Source of the DNA: DSNY01 sp016861185
GTDB lineage: Bacteria > Pseudomonadota > Gammaproteobacteria > Burkholderiales > Burkholderiaceae_F
Length of the DNA: 11,787 nucleotides
Direction: 5' to 3'
NCBI GenBank assembly: GCA_030263275.1
Contig: SZOR01000121.1
Location: forward strand, 1-11,787
The notes beneath the pieces are model-generated. The model was not told the origin of the DNA and searched no databases. It was given only the letters and a program-made list of their open reading frames with translations. This document shows positions 4,301 through 11,087 of the stretch, in pieces (position 1 is the first letter of the stretch; every line of letters starts with the position of its first letter). The position numbers and the translations under genes were made by a program.

Positions 4301-6765
4301 AAAACGGCGCACACCCGCGTCTCGTCGTCGTCGGCAACGGCATGGCCGGCGTGCGGACGATCGAGGAGCTGTTGAGGATCGCGCCCGATCGCTACGAGAT
4401 CACCGTCTTCGGCGCCGAGCCGCATCCGAACTACAACCGGATCCTGTTGTCGCCGGTGCTCGCCGGCGAAACGCGCTTCGAGCAGATCGTTCTGAACGAC
4501 CGCGCGTGGTACGCCCAGCACGGCATCCGGCTTCACACCGGGTGTGCCGTGACGGCGATCCGGCGCGGCGCGCGCGTCGTCGAGGCCGAAGGCGGCATCG
4601 AAGCGCCTTACGACCGGCTGCTGATCGCCACGGGTTCCGTCCCTGCGCTGCCGCCGATCCCCGGTGCCGGCCTGCCCGGCGTGCTGACGTATCGAGACAT
4701 TGCCGACACGCAGGCGATGATCGATGCGGCGGCGACGCATCGCAAGGCGGTCGTCATCGGCGGCGGACTGCTCGGGCTGGAGGCCGCCAACGGGCTGCGC
4801 GCGCGCGGCATGGACGTGACCGTCGTGCACCTGATGCCCTGGCTGATGGAGCGCCAGCTCGATCGGCCCGCCGCCGCGCTGCTGCAGAAGTCGCTCGAAG
4901 CGCGCGGGCTGAAGTTCGTGCTGTCGACGCAGACGCTCGAGCTGATCGCGGGCGGCGACGGCCGCGTGGCGGCGGTCAAGCTGCAGCCGGCGGCCGAACG
5001 CGCGGCGGCGCCGACGCAGATCGAAGCGGAGCTGGTCGTCATCGCGATCGGCATCCGTCCGAACACCGCGCTCGCCGAACGCGCGGGCCTGCACTGCAAT
5101 CGCGGCATCGTCGTCACCGACACGCTGCAGACGATCACCGATCCGCGCATCTACGCGGTCGGCGAATGCGTGAGCCATCGCGGCACGGCCTACGGGCTCG
5201 TCGCGCCGCTGTTCGAGCAGGCCAAGGTGTGCGCGACGCATCTTGCCGAAAGCGGGATCGGCCGCTTCCAGGGCGCGATCGTCTCGACGAAACTCAAGGT
5301 CACCGGCGTCGACGTGTTCTCGATCGGCGCCTTCCAGGGCGGCGCCGACGCCGACGAGATCACGCTCGCCGATCCGACGCGCGGCGTCTACAAGAAGCTC
5401 GTGCTCGAAGGCGACCGGCTCGCCGGCGCGTGCCTGGTCGGCGACACCGAACACGCGAGCTGGTACGGCAAGCTCGTCAAGGAGAAGACGCCGGTCGGCG
5501 CGCTGCGCGATACGCTGATCTTCGGCGAGAACTCGATCGGCGACAGCGGGCACGCGGGCGCCAACCGCGCGGCGCTGCTCGACGACGCGGCCGAGGTGTG
5601 CGGCTGCAACGGCGTGTGCAAGGGCGCGATCGTGCGCACGATCCGCGAGCGCAATCTGCTGACGCTCGACGACGTCCGCAAGCACACCAAGGCGTCCAGT
5701 TCCTGCGGCTCGTGCACGGGGCTGGTCGAGCAGATCCTGATCGCCACCGTCGGCAACAACTATGCGCCGACGCCGCAGGCCAAGCCGCTGTGCGCCTGCA
5801 CCGACCGGACGCACGGCGAAGTGCGGCAGGCGATCCGCGAGCTGAAGCTGCTGGCCGCGGCCGACGTGCGCGCGCGGCTCGCATGGCGCACGCCGGCCGG
5901 CTGCGCGACCTGCCGGCCGGCCATCAACTACTACCTGATCAGCACCTGGCCCGGCGAAGCGAAGGACGATCCGCTGAGCCGCTTCGTCAACGAACGCGCG
6001 CACGCCAACATCCAGAAGGACGGCACGTTTTCGGTCGTGCCGCGCATCTGGGGCGGCGTGACTTCGGCCGCCGAGCTGCGGCGCATCGCCGATGTCGTCG
6101 ACAAGTACCGGATCCCGGAAGTGAAGATCACCGGCGGCCAGCGCATCGATCTGCTCGGCGTGAAGAAGGAGGACCTGCCCGGCGTCTGGCGCGATCTGGG
6201 CATGCCGAGCGGTCACGCCTACGGCAAGGCGCTGCGCACGGTGAAGACCTGCGTCGGGTCCGAGTGGTGCCGCTTCGGCACGCAGGATTCGACGCGGATG
6301 GGCATCGAGCTGGAGCGCGCGCTGTGGAAGATGTGGGCGCCCCACAAGGTCAAGCTCGCCGTCAGCGGCTGCCCGCGCAACTGCGCCGAAAGCGGCATCA
6401 AGGACGTCGGCGTGATCGGCGTCGATTCCGGCTGGGAGATCCACGTCGCCGGCAACGGCGGGATCAAGACCGAGGTCGCGCAGTTCCTCGTCAAGGTCAG
6501 GACGCACGAGGAAGTGATCGAGTACGCGAGCGCGTTCCTGCAGCTTTACCGCGAGGAGGGCCATTACCTCGAGCGCACCGTGCACTTCGTCGCGCGCGTC
6601 GGCCTCGACTACGTGAAGAAGCGCGTCGTCGAGGACGCCGCGGGACGGCGCGAACTGGCGCAGCGGCTCGCGTACGCGCTTTCGCTCGAATCCGATCCGT
6701 GGCACGAGCCCGAAAAGACCGCGGTCGACGCGCGCCAGTTCATCCCGCTCGTCGTGGAGACGTGA
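4297..6765 (+). CDS. nirB: NADH-dependent nitrite reductase, large subunit (sirohaem)
   Basis: The 822-residue protein reduces nitrite to ammonium with NADH in the cytoplasm. It has an FAD-binding glycine motif GNGMAG from residue 13 and an NADH-binding motif GGGLLGLEAA near 154. Two BFD-type [2Fe-2S] sites follow (C435, C437, C470, C473 and C499, C501, C536, C539), then the nitrite/sulfite reductase half-domains, with C652, C658, C692 and C696 (C-x5-C and C-x3-C) for the [4Fe-4S]-sirohaem centre. All cofactor cysteines are present and the length is normal for NirB. ATG at 4297 follows GGAGG at 4288-4292 and overlaps the nrtD stop. The upstream continuation of this frame is a shadow of nrtD. 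Klebsiella calls the homologue NasB. No sirohaem synthase gene is in the window. Confidence 0.96.
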   Translation: MKNGAHPRLVVVGNGMAGVRTIEELLRIAPDRYEITVFGAEPHPNYNRILLSPVLAGETRFEQIVLNDRAWYAQHGIRLHTGCAVTAIRRGARVVEAEGGIEAPYDRLLIATGSVPALPPIPGAGLPGVLTYRDIADTQAMIDAAATHRKAVVIGGGLLGLEAANGLRARGMDVTVVHLMPWLMERQLDRPAAALLQKSLEARGLKFVLSTQTLELIAGGDGRVAAVKLQPAAERAAAPTQIEAELVVIAIGIRPNTALAERAGLHCNRGIVVTDTLQTITDPRIYAVGECVSHRGTAYGLVAPLFEQAKVCATHLAESGIGRFQGAIVSTKLKVTGVDVFSIGAFQGGADADEITLADPTRGVYKKLVLEGDRLAGACLVGDTEHASWYGKLVKEKTPVGALRDTLIFGENSIGDSGHAGANRAALLDDAAEVCGCNGVCKGAIVRTIRERNLLTLDDVRKHTKASSSCGSCTGLVEQILIATVGNNYAPTPQAKPLCACTDRTHGEVRQAIRELKLLAAADVRARLAWRTPAGCATCRPAINYYLISTWPGEAKDDPLSRFVNERAHANIQKDGTFSVVPRIWGGVTSAAELRRIADVVDKYRIPEVKITGGQRIDLLGVKKEDLPGVWRDLGMPSGHAYGKALRTVKTCVGSEWCRFGTQDSTRMGIELERALWKMWAPHKVKLAVSGCPRNCAESGIKDVGVIGVDSGWEIHVAGNGGIKTEVAQFLVKVRTHEEVIEYASAFLQLYREEGHYLERTVHFVARVGLDYVKKRVVEDAAGRRELAQRLAYALSLESDPWHEPEKTAVDARQFIPLVVET

Positions 6766-7119
6766 ATGTCGGACTGGATCGAAGTGTGCGCGCTGGAGGA
6801 CGTGCCCGCGGGCGGCGCGCGCAGGCTGCATGCGGGCGGCGCGGTAATCGCGCTGATCCGGCCCGAGGCCGAACGCGTCTTCGCGCTCGAGGATCGCTGC
6901 CCGCACAAGGGCGGGCCGCTGTCGGAAGGCATCGTCGCCGCCGACCGCGTGGCCTGCCCGCTGCACGGCCAGTGTGTCGATCTTGCGAGCGGAATGATGA
7001 TCGCGCCCGACGAAGGCCGCGTACGCACCTTCGGGGTGCGCGTCGAAGCCGGCCGCATCTGGCTGCGGCGCGCCGAGCTGGCGGCGCCGAAGGCACACGC
7101 GTGCGAGCTGGCCACTTGA
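6766..7119 (+). CDS. nirD: Nitrite reductase small subunit with intact Rieske motif
   Basis: The 117-residue protein is NirD, the small subunit that works with NirB. Its ATG directly abuts the nirB stop codon, so the two are translated together. It has a Rieske fold with all four cluster ligands, C45-x-H47 and C64-x2-H67 (CPHKGG and CPLHGQ). Escherichia coli NirD keeps the fold but has lost the cluster ligands, so this one should bind a [2Fe-2S] cluster. It could pass electrons or stabilise the complex; which it does cannot be read from the sequence. An alternative reading as a free Rieske ferredoxin is unlikely given the position. Confidence 0.93.
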   Translation: MSDWIEVCALEDVPAGGARRLHAGGAVIALIRPEAERVFALEDRCPHKGGPLSEGIVAADRVACPLHGQCVDLASGMMIAPDEGRVRTFGVRVEAGRIWLRRAELAAPKAHACELAT

Positions 7120-7131
7120 AACCTGATCCCT

Positions 7132-7181
7132 TTTCCGTCCCCTGCGAGGGGAGGGAAGCGGTTCGGCGGCCGCGCGCGGCC
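7132..7181 (+). repeat. Hairpins in the nirD-nasA gap
   Basis: The 80-base gap between nirD and nasA is the only sizeable gap in the operon. It holds an imperfect hairpin (7132-7142 with 7148-7158, one G/G mismatch and one G-U pair, loop TGCGA) and, just downstream, a perfect 14-base palindrome GGCCGCGCGCGGCC at 7168-7181. No T tract follows either, so full termination is unlikely. They may mark an mRNA processing or partial stop point that sets the nasA level apart from nirBD. I see no sigma-54 motif and no hexaloop hairpin here. Confidence 0.5.
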
Positions 7182-7199
7182 AGCTTCTAGATAAGCGCC

Positions 7200-9761
7200 A
7201 TGCTCGACCCGACGCCGCCCGATGCGCTGCGCGAGGTGCGCAGCGTCTGCCCGTATTGCGGCACCGGCTGCGGCGTGATCGTGCAGGCGCGCGGCGATGC
7301 GATCGTCGGCGTGCGCGGCGACCCGGAGCATCCCGCCAACTTCGGCAAGCTCTGCCCGAAAGGGCAGACGCTGCATCTGACCGCCACACCCGCCGTGATT
7401 GCGCAGTCGCGGCTGCTCTACCCGCAACTGCGCGCGACGCGCGACGCGCGGCACACGCGGGTCGATTGGGACGCGGCGCTCGAGTTCGCCGCCGAACGGT
7501 TCGCGTCCGCGCTCCGCGCGGGCGGGCCGGAGCGCGTCGGCTTCTACGTCTCCGGACAGCTTCTGACCGAGGACTACTACGCGTTCAACAAGCTCGCGCG
7601 CGCGCTCGTCGGCACCAACAACATCGACTCGAATTCGCGGCTATGCATGAGCTCGGCGGTCGTCGCGTACAAGCGCACGCTCGGCGCCGACGCGCCGCCG
7701 TGCTGCTACGAGGATCTCGAGCTCGCAGACTGCGTGTTCATCGCCGGCGCCAACCCCGCCGTCGCGCATCCGGTCCTGTTCGGCCGGCTGCTCGAAGCCA
7801 GACGCAGGCGCGGCACGCAACTCGTCGTCGTCGATCCGCGCCGCACCGAAAGCGCGGCGGCCGCCGACCTGCACCTGCAGCTCGCGCCGGGCACCGACCT
7901 GTACCTGCTGACCGCGATGCTCGCGGTGATCGTGCGCGACGGGCTCGTCGACGCGGAGTTCGTCGAGCGGCACACGGCGGGCTTCGCCTCCGCGGCCGAA
8001 AGCGCGAAGCGGCTGCCGCTTGCCGAAGCGGCGCGGATCACCGGGCTGCGCGCGCGCGACATCGAACGCGCGGCGCGGCTCTTCGCGCGTGCGCCGGCCA
8101 CGCTTTCGCTGTGGTGCCAGGGACTGAATCAGTCGATCCACGGCGCCGACAACGGCGCCGCGCTGATCCACCTGCATCTTGCGACCGGCCAGATCGCCCG
8201 CCCCGGCGCCGGCCCCTTCTCGCTGACCGGCCAGCCGAACGCGATGGGCGGGCGCGAAACCGGCGCGATGGCCACGCTGTTGCCCGGACATCGGGATCCG
8301 GCCGATGCCGACGATCGCGCCGAGCTGGCGCGGCTTTGGGGCATCGATGCGCTGCCCGACGCGCCGGGCAAGACCGCGATCGAGCTGTTCGAGGCGGCCG
8401 CCGAAGGCGGAATCGACTGCCTGTGGATCGCCTGCACGAATCCGGCGCAGTCGATGCCCGACCAGGCGCTCGCGCGCCGCGCGCTGACCCGCGTTCCCTT
8501 CGTCGTGCTGCAGGAGTCCTTCGCGCAGACGGAGACAGTGCCGTTCGCCGACCTGCTGCTGCCCGCCGCGACCTGGGGCGAGCGCACGGGCACGATGACC
8601 AACTCCGAGCGACGCATCGCGCGCAGCGTTGCGGCGGTGCCGCCGCCGGGACAGGCGCGCGCCGACTGGCGGATCGCGCGCGACTTCGCGCGCAAGCTTG
8701 CCGCGCGCATCGCGCCCGAGCGCGCAGGGCTGTTCGACTGGCGCGACGCGCGCGCGGTGTTCGACGAATACAAGCGGCTCACCGCCGGACGCGACCTGGA
8801 CACGAGCGGCGTCGATTTCGACGCCGCGCCCACGCAATGGCCGGTGCGCGACGGTCGCGGCAGCGCGCGGCTTTATCTCGACCGGCGCTTCGCGACCACC
8901 GACGGACGCGCGCGCTTCGTTCCGATCGAGCTGCGGACGACCGCCGAAGCGACCTGTGAAGCGCGTCCGATTGCGCTGACGACGACCAGGCTGCGCGACC
9001 AATGGCACGGCGCATCGCGCAGCGGCTTGGTCGCTGCGCTGGCGGTCGATCCGCCCGCGGTCGAGCTGGCGGCCGCGACCGCGGCGGGCATCGGCGCCGG
9101 CGAAGGCGATCTGGTGCGCGTCGAGACCGCGCGCGGCGCGCTGCTGCTGCCCGCACGCCTCACCGAGTCGGTCGCCGCAGGCGGCGCGGCAATCCCGCTG
9201 CATTTCGGCGCGCGCTGGCTGCCGGCAAGCGCCGGCGTCAACGCGCTGACATTGCGCGCTTTCGATCCGCTGTCGCGCCAGCCCGAGCTGAAGCACGCCG
9301 CGGCGCGCATCGAGCGCTGCGAGCTGCCCTGGCATCTCGCCGCGGTCGGCTGGCTGCCGGCGCCGCGCGCGCTCGAAGGCCTCGGGCCGCTGCAGGCGCT
9401 GCTCGCACGGCTGCGCTATGCGAGCGTTTCGCCTTTCGGCCGCGGCCTGTCGAAGGGTGAAGCGCACGCCGACCCGTTCGGCGTCGTCGTCTTCGCCGCG
9501 CACGACGAGCGGCCCGGCGCCCTGGTCGACGCGCTGCGCGCGCTGCTTGCGATCGACGAAGACGCGCCCGCGCTCGCCGATCCGCGCGCCGGACGCATGC
9601 GCTGCGTTCAACTCGAGCGCGGCCGCATCCGCGCAGTCCTGCTGGAAGGACGCAGCCGCGCCGATCTCGCCGCGTGGTCCGCCTACCGGCGGCTGATCGA
9701 AAGCGACGCGGACTTTTCGCAGCGCCCGCTGCGCGAGCTGATGGCGCCGGCCGATCACTGA
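7200..9761 (+). CDS. nasA: Assimilatory nitrate reductase, molybdopterin catalytic subunit, without C-terminal BFD domain
   Basis: The 853-residue protein belongs to the Mo-bis-MGD nitrate reductases (NasA/NarB/NapA branch). The N-terminal [4Fe-4S] site is C17, C20, C24 and C52. C149 in NSRLCMSS is the expected molybdenum ligand. The dinucleotide-binding domain (for example QPNAMGGRETGAMATLLPGH) and the C-terminal molydopterin-binding domain (about 600-715, TTTRLRDQWH onward) follow. It reduces nitrate to nitrite in the cytoplasm and has no Tat signal. The last ~140 residues contain no cysteine cluster, so the [2Fe-2S] BFD domain that ends Klebsiella-type NasA is absent. None is encoded in other frames after the stop. 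The electron donor is therefore open. The start at 7200 has only a weak ribosome binding site. NapA is unlikely because signal peptide and partners are absent. Confidence 0.93.
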   Translation: MLDPTPPDALREVRSVCPYCGTGCGVIVQARGDAIVGVRGDPEHPANFGKLCPKGQTLHLTATPAVIAQSRLLYPQLRATRDARHTRVDWDAALEFAAERFASALRAGGPERVGFYVSGQLLTEDYYAFNKLARALVGTNNIDSNSRLCMSSAVVAYKRTLGADAPPCCYEDLELADCVFIAGANPAVAHPVLFGRLLEARRRRGTQLVVVDPRRTESAAAADLHLQLAPGTDLYLLTAMLAVIVRDGLVDAEFVERHTAGFASAAESAKRLPLAEAARITGLRARDIERAARLFARAPATLSLWCQGLNQSIHGADNGAALIHLHLATGQIARPGAGPFSLTGQPNAMGGRETGAMATLLPGHRDPADADDRAELARLWGIDALPDAPGKTAIELFEAAAEGGIDCLWIACTNPAQSMPDQALARRALTRVPFVVLQESFAQTETVPFADLLLPAATWGERTGTMTNSERRIARSVAAVPPPGQARADWRIARDFARKLAARIAPERAGLFDWRDARAVFDEYKRLTAGRDLDTSGVDFDAAPTQWPVRDGRGSARLYLDRRFATTDGRARFVPIELRTTAEATCEARPIALTTTRLRDQWHGASRSGLVAALAVDPPAVELAAATAAGIGAGEGDLVRVETARGALLLPARLTESVAAGGAAIPLHFGARWLPASAGVNALTLRAFDPLSRQPELKHAAARIERCELPWHLAAVGWLPAPRALEGLGPLQALLARLRYASVSPFGRGLSKGEAHADPFGVVVFAAHDERPGALVDALRALLAIDEDAPALADPRAGRMRCVQLERGRIRAVLLEGRSRADLAAWSAYRRLIESDADFSQRPLRELMAPADH

Positions 9762-9804
9762 CGGCGGCGCATCCGCCGCAGCCACGGCCCGGCAGCCGAG
9801 CTGC
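9762..9804. terminator. Small hairpins between the convergent nasA and dodecin genes
   Basis: The 50 bases between the two stop codons hold a 6-bp stem CGGCGG (9762-9767) with CCGCCG (9773-9778) and a 5-bp stem GCAGC (9792-9796) with GCTGC (9800-9804). They could act as a two-way terminator for the convergent genes, but no T tract is present on either strand, so the call rests on position and pairing only. Confidence 0.35.
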
Positions 9805-9811
9805 AACGCGC

Positions 9812-10021
9812 TCAGTCGTCGAGCGTGAATCCGACCTTCAGCGTGACCTGCCAGCTCGACACCGCGCCGCCGTCGATATTGCCGCGCACTTCCGTGACCT
9901 GGAACCAGCGCAGGTTGTGCAGCGTCTTCGACGCCTTGGCGATCGCCTTCTTCACCGCGTCGTCGATGCCCACCTTCGACGAGCCGGTCAGCTCCAGCGA
10001 CTTGTACACGTGCTCGGTCAT
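9812..10021 (-). CDS. Dodecin, small flavin-binding storage protein
   Basis: The 69-residue product is a full-length dodecin: MTEHVYKSLELTGSS, IDDAVKKAIAKASKT, then LRWFQVTEVRG and WQVTLKVGF. W39 corresponds to the conserved tryptophan that stacks on the flavin ring. Dodecins form a hollow dodecamer that binds riboflavin, FMN or related flavins and are thought to buffer free flavin. ATG at 10021 (reading leftward) is preceded by GGAGGA at 10028-10033 with a seven-base gap, which settles the start. A longer frame to 10156 would add a cysteine-rich leader unlike the family. It converges on nasA and lies 88 bases downstream of the rhodanese gene on the same strand. No functional link to nitrate assimilation is evident beyond flavin use by NirB. 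Confidence 0.93.
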   Translation of the reverse strand: MTEHVYKSLELTGSSKVGIDDAVKKAIAKASKTLHNLRWFQVTEVRGNIDGGAVSSWQVTLKVGFTLDD

Positions 10022-10109
10022 GACGCGTCCTCCGTGTCGTTGAACGGCGCCGGCGTTGCCGGCCCCGTCGTCGCAAGTGTGCACCCGCGCGGGCCGAGCC
10101 GCATCCGCG

Positions 10110-10637
10110 TCAATCCTGCACCCACGGCAGCCCGTGGTAGCGCCAGCCGTCGACATGGCCGCGCTGGCGGCGCTGGTCGATCTGGCCCTCGAAGCCTTCG
10201 AGCACGTTGTAGACGCGCTTGATGCCCTTTGCGTGCACCGCGTTGGCAGCGGCGTGCGAGCGCACGCCGCTGCGGCAGATCAGCAGCAGCGGCCGCGCGG
10301 CCAGAACGTACGGCCGCAGGCCTTCGAAGAAGCGCGCGAGGGCGCCGCGTTCGGTCCCGTGCCACGGCACGTTGACCGCGCCGGGCACGCGGCCGACGAA
10401 CTTGAATTCCTCGGCGGTGCGCACGTCGATCAGCACCGCGGCGCGCGCCTGCACGAGCGCCCACGCCTCGCGCGGCGTCACCGCGCCGTCGTAGTCGAGG
10501 TCGAGCTCGGCGCGGCGGACCGTCGCCGTATCGAAGATCACGTCCGGCGAGTCGGCCGCGGTTTCCGACTCCCCGGGCCGCAAACCCTCCGCGCCGGTGC
10601 GCCGTGCGGCGGGATTGGATCGGATCGGTGCGTTCAA
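10110..10637 (-). CDS. Rhodanese-domain protein (single-domain sulfurtransferase)
   Basis: The 175-residue protein has a rhodanese domain from about residue 53 to the end, with LIDVRTAEEF near 69-78, GRVPGAVNVPW near 82-92 and the active-site loop CRSGVRS with catalytic C121. Rhodanese domains carry sulfur as a cysteine persulfide; the natural donor and acceptor cannot be told here. The first ~50 residues are not conserved and there is no signal peptide, so it is probably cytoplasmic. The start is TTG at 10637, with GGAG at 10644-10647 six bases upstream; no ATG occurs in this frame nearby. A continuation of the frame to 11033 is a shadow of the TauE/SafE gene region. It is transcribed away from the truncated TauE/SafE gene, a family also linked to sulfur compounds, so a shared sulfur role is possible. 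Confidence 0.88.
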   Translation of the reverse strand: MNAPIRSNPAARRTGAEGLRPGESETAADSPDVIFDTATVRRAELDLDYDGAVTPREAWALVQARAAVLIDVRTAEEFKFVGRVPGAVNVPWHGTERGALARFFEGLRPYVLAARPLLLICRSGVRSHAAANAVHAKGIKRVYNVLEGFEGQIDQRRQRGHVDGWRYHGLPWVQD

Positions 10638-10862
10638 TTCGTTCTCCGTGGATCGAAGCCTGCAAGACGGCCGCCCGATTATTCGGGCGGCGTCGCGCGC
10701 GCTGACGATCGAGTCGTCATACGCATAGACGCCTCCGTTCTGTGCGCCCGCCGCGCGCGAACGCGGCGGAATTACGCGCCGGCATGCCGCCATTGCGCAT
10801 CGATCCGAAAACGCCCTTGCGCGCTGCATACGCTGCGCTCTCGTTTTGTTCGGACGGATGCA
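10638..10862. promoter_or_regulatory. Divergent intergenic region with two inverted repeats
   Basis: These 225 bases separate the rhodanese gene (- strand) from the TauE/SafE gene (+ strand) and should hold both promoters. I see no gene. A perfect 9-bp inverted repeat, GCCGCCCGA (10670-10678) and TCGGGCGGC (10683-10691), is centred on TTAT 44 bases upstream of the rhodanese start. A 6-bp inverted repeat, TGACGA and TCGTCA (10703-10708 and 10714-10719), follows. Either could be an operator for a dimeric regulator. I recognise no known consensus and no convincing -10/-35 pair. Confidence 0.4.
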
Positions 10863-11087
10863 GTGGATCCCTATCTCGTATTCGGCGGCGCGCTCGTGGG
10901 CTTCGTCGTCGGCGCGACCGGCGTGGGCGGCGGCTCGTTGATGACGCCGCTGCTGACGCTCGGTTTTCAGGTGCCGGCGCAGATCGCGGTGGGGGCGGCA
11001 CTGACCGATAGTGGAGCCCCGGGCGGCGCACACCCGTCGCCGGGGGTGCCCTCAGCACCGGGCCCCAGGTTGCTTTCCTGGGGATAG
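10863..11087 (+). CDS. TauE/SafE (TSUP) family membrane permease, N-terminal fragment cut off by a sequence junction
   Basis: From GTG at 10863 (GGACGG at 10852-10857 upstream) the frame reads DPYLVFGGALVGFVVGATGVGG, GSLMTPLLTLGF and VPAQIAVG, the standard first membrane helix and glycine-rich turn of TauE/SafE (TSUP) permeases, which export or import sulfite, sulfonates and similar anions. The family normally continues with TDLLYAAxTK. Here it changes right after IAVG (base 10994) to a short Pro/Ser/Gly-rich tail with a stop at 11085-11087. About 44 of the usual ~250 residues remain. The rest is replaced by the foreign segment that begins near 11000, so the apparent stop and tail have no meaning. 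The real gene is probably intact in the organism if the junction is an assembly error. Confidence 0.75.
   Translation: MDPYLVFGGALVGFVVGATGVGGGSLMTPLLTLGFQVPAQIAVGAALTDSGAPGGAHPSPGVPSAPGPRLLSWG

Noticed and set aside
10022..10156. Longer start for the dodecin gene at 10156
   Set aside because: The extra 45 residues are cysteine-rich and absent from dodecins, and GGAGGA is positioned exactly for the ATG at 10021.
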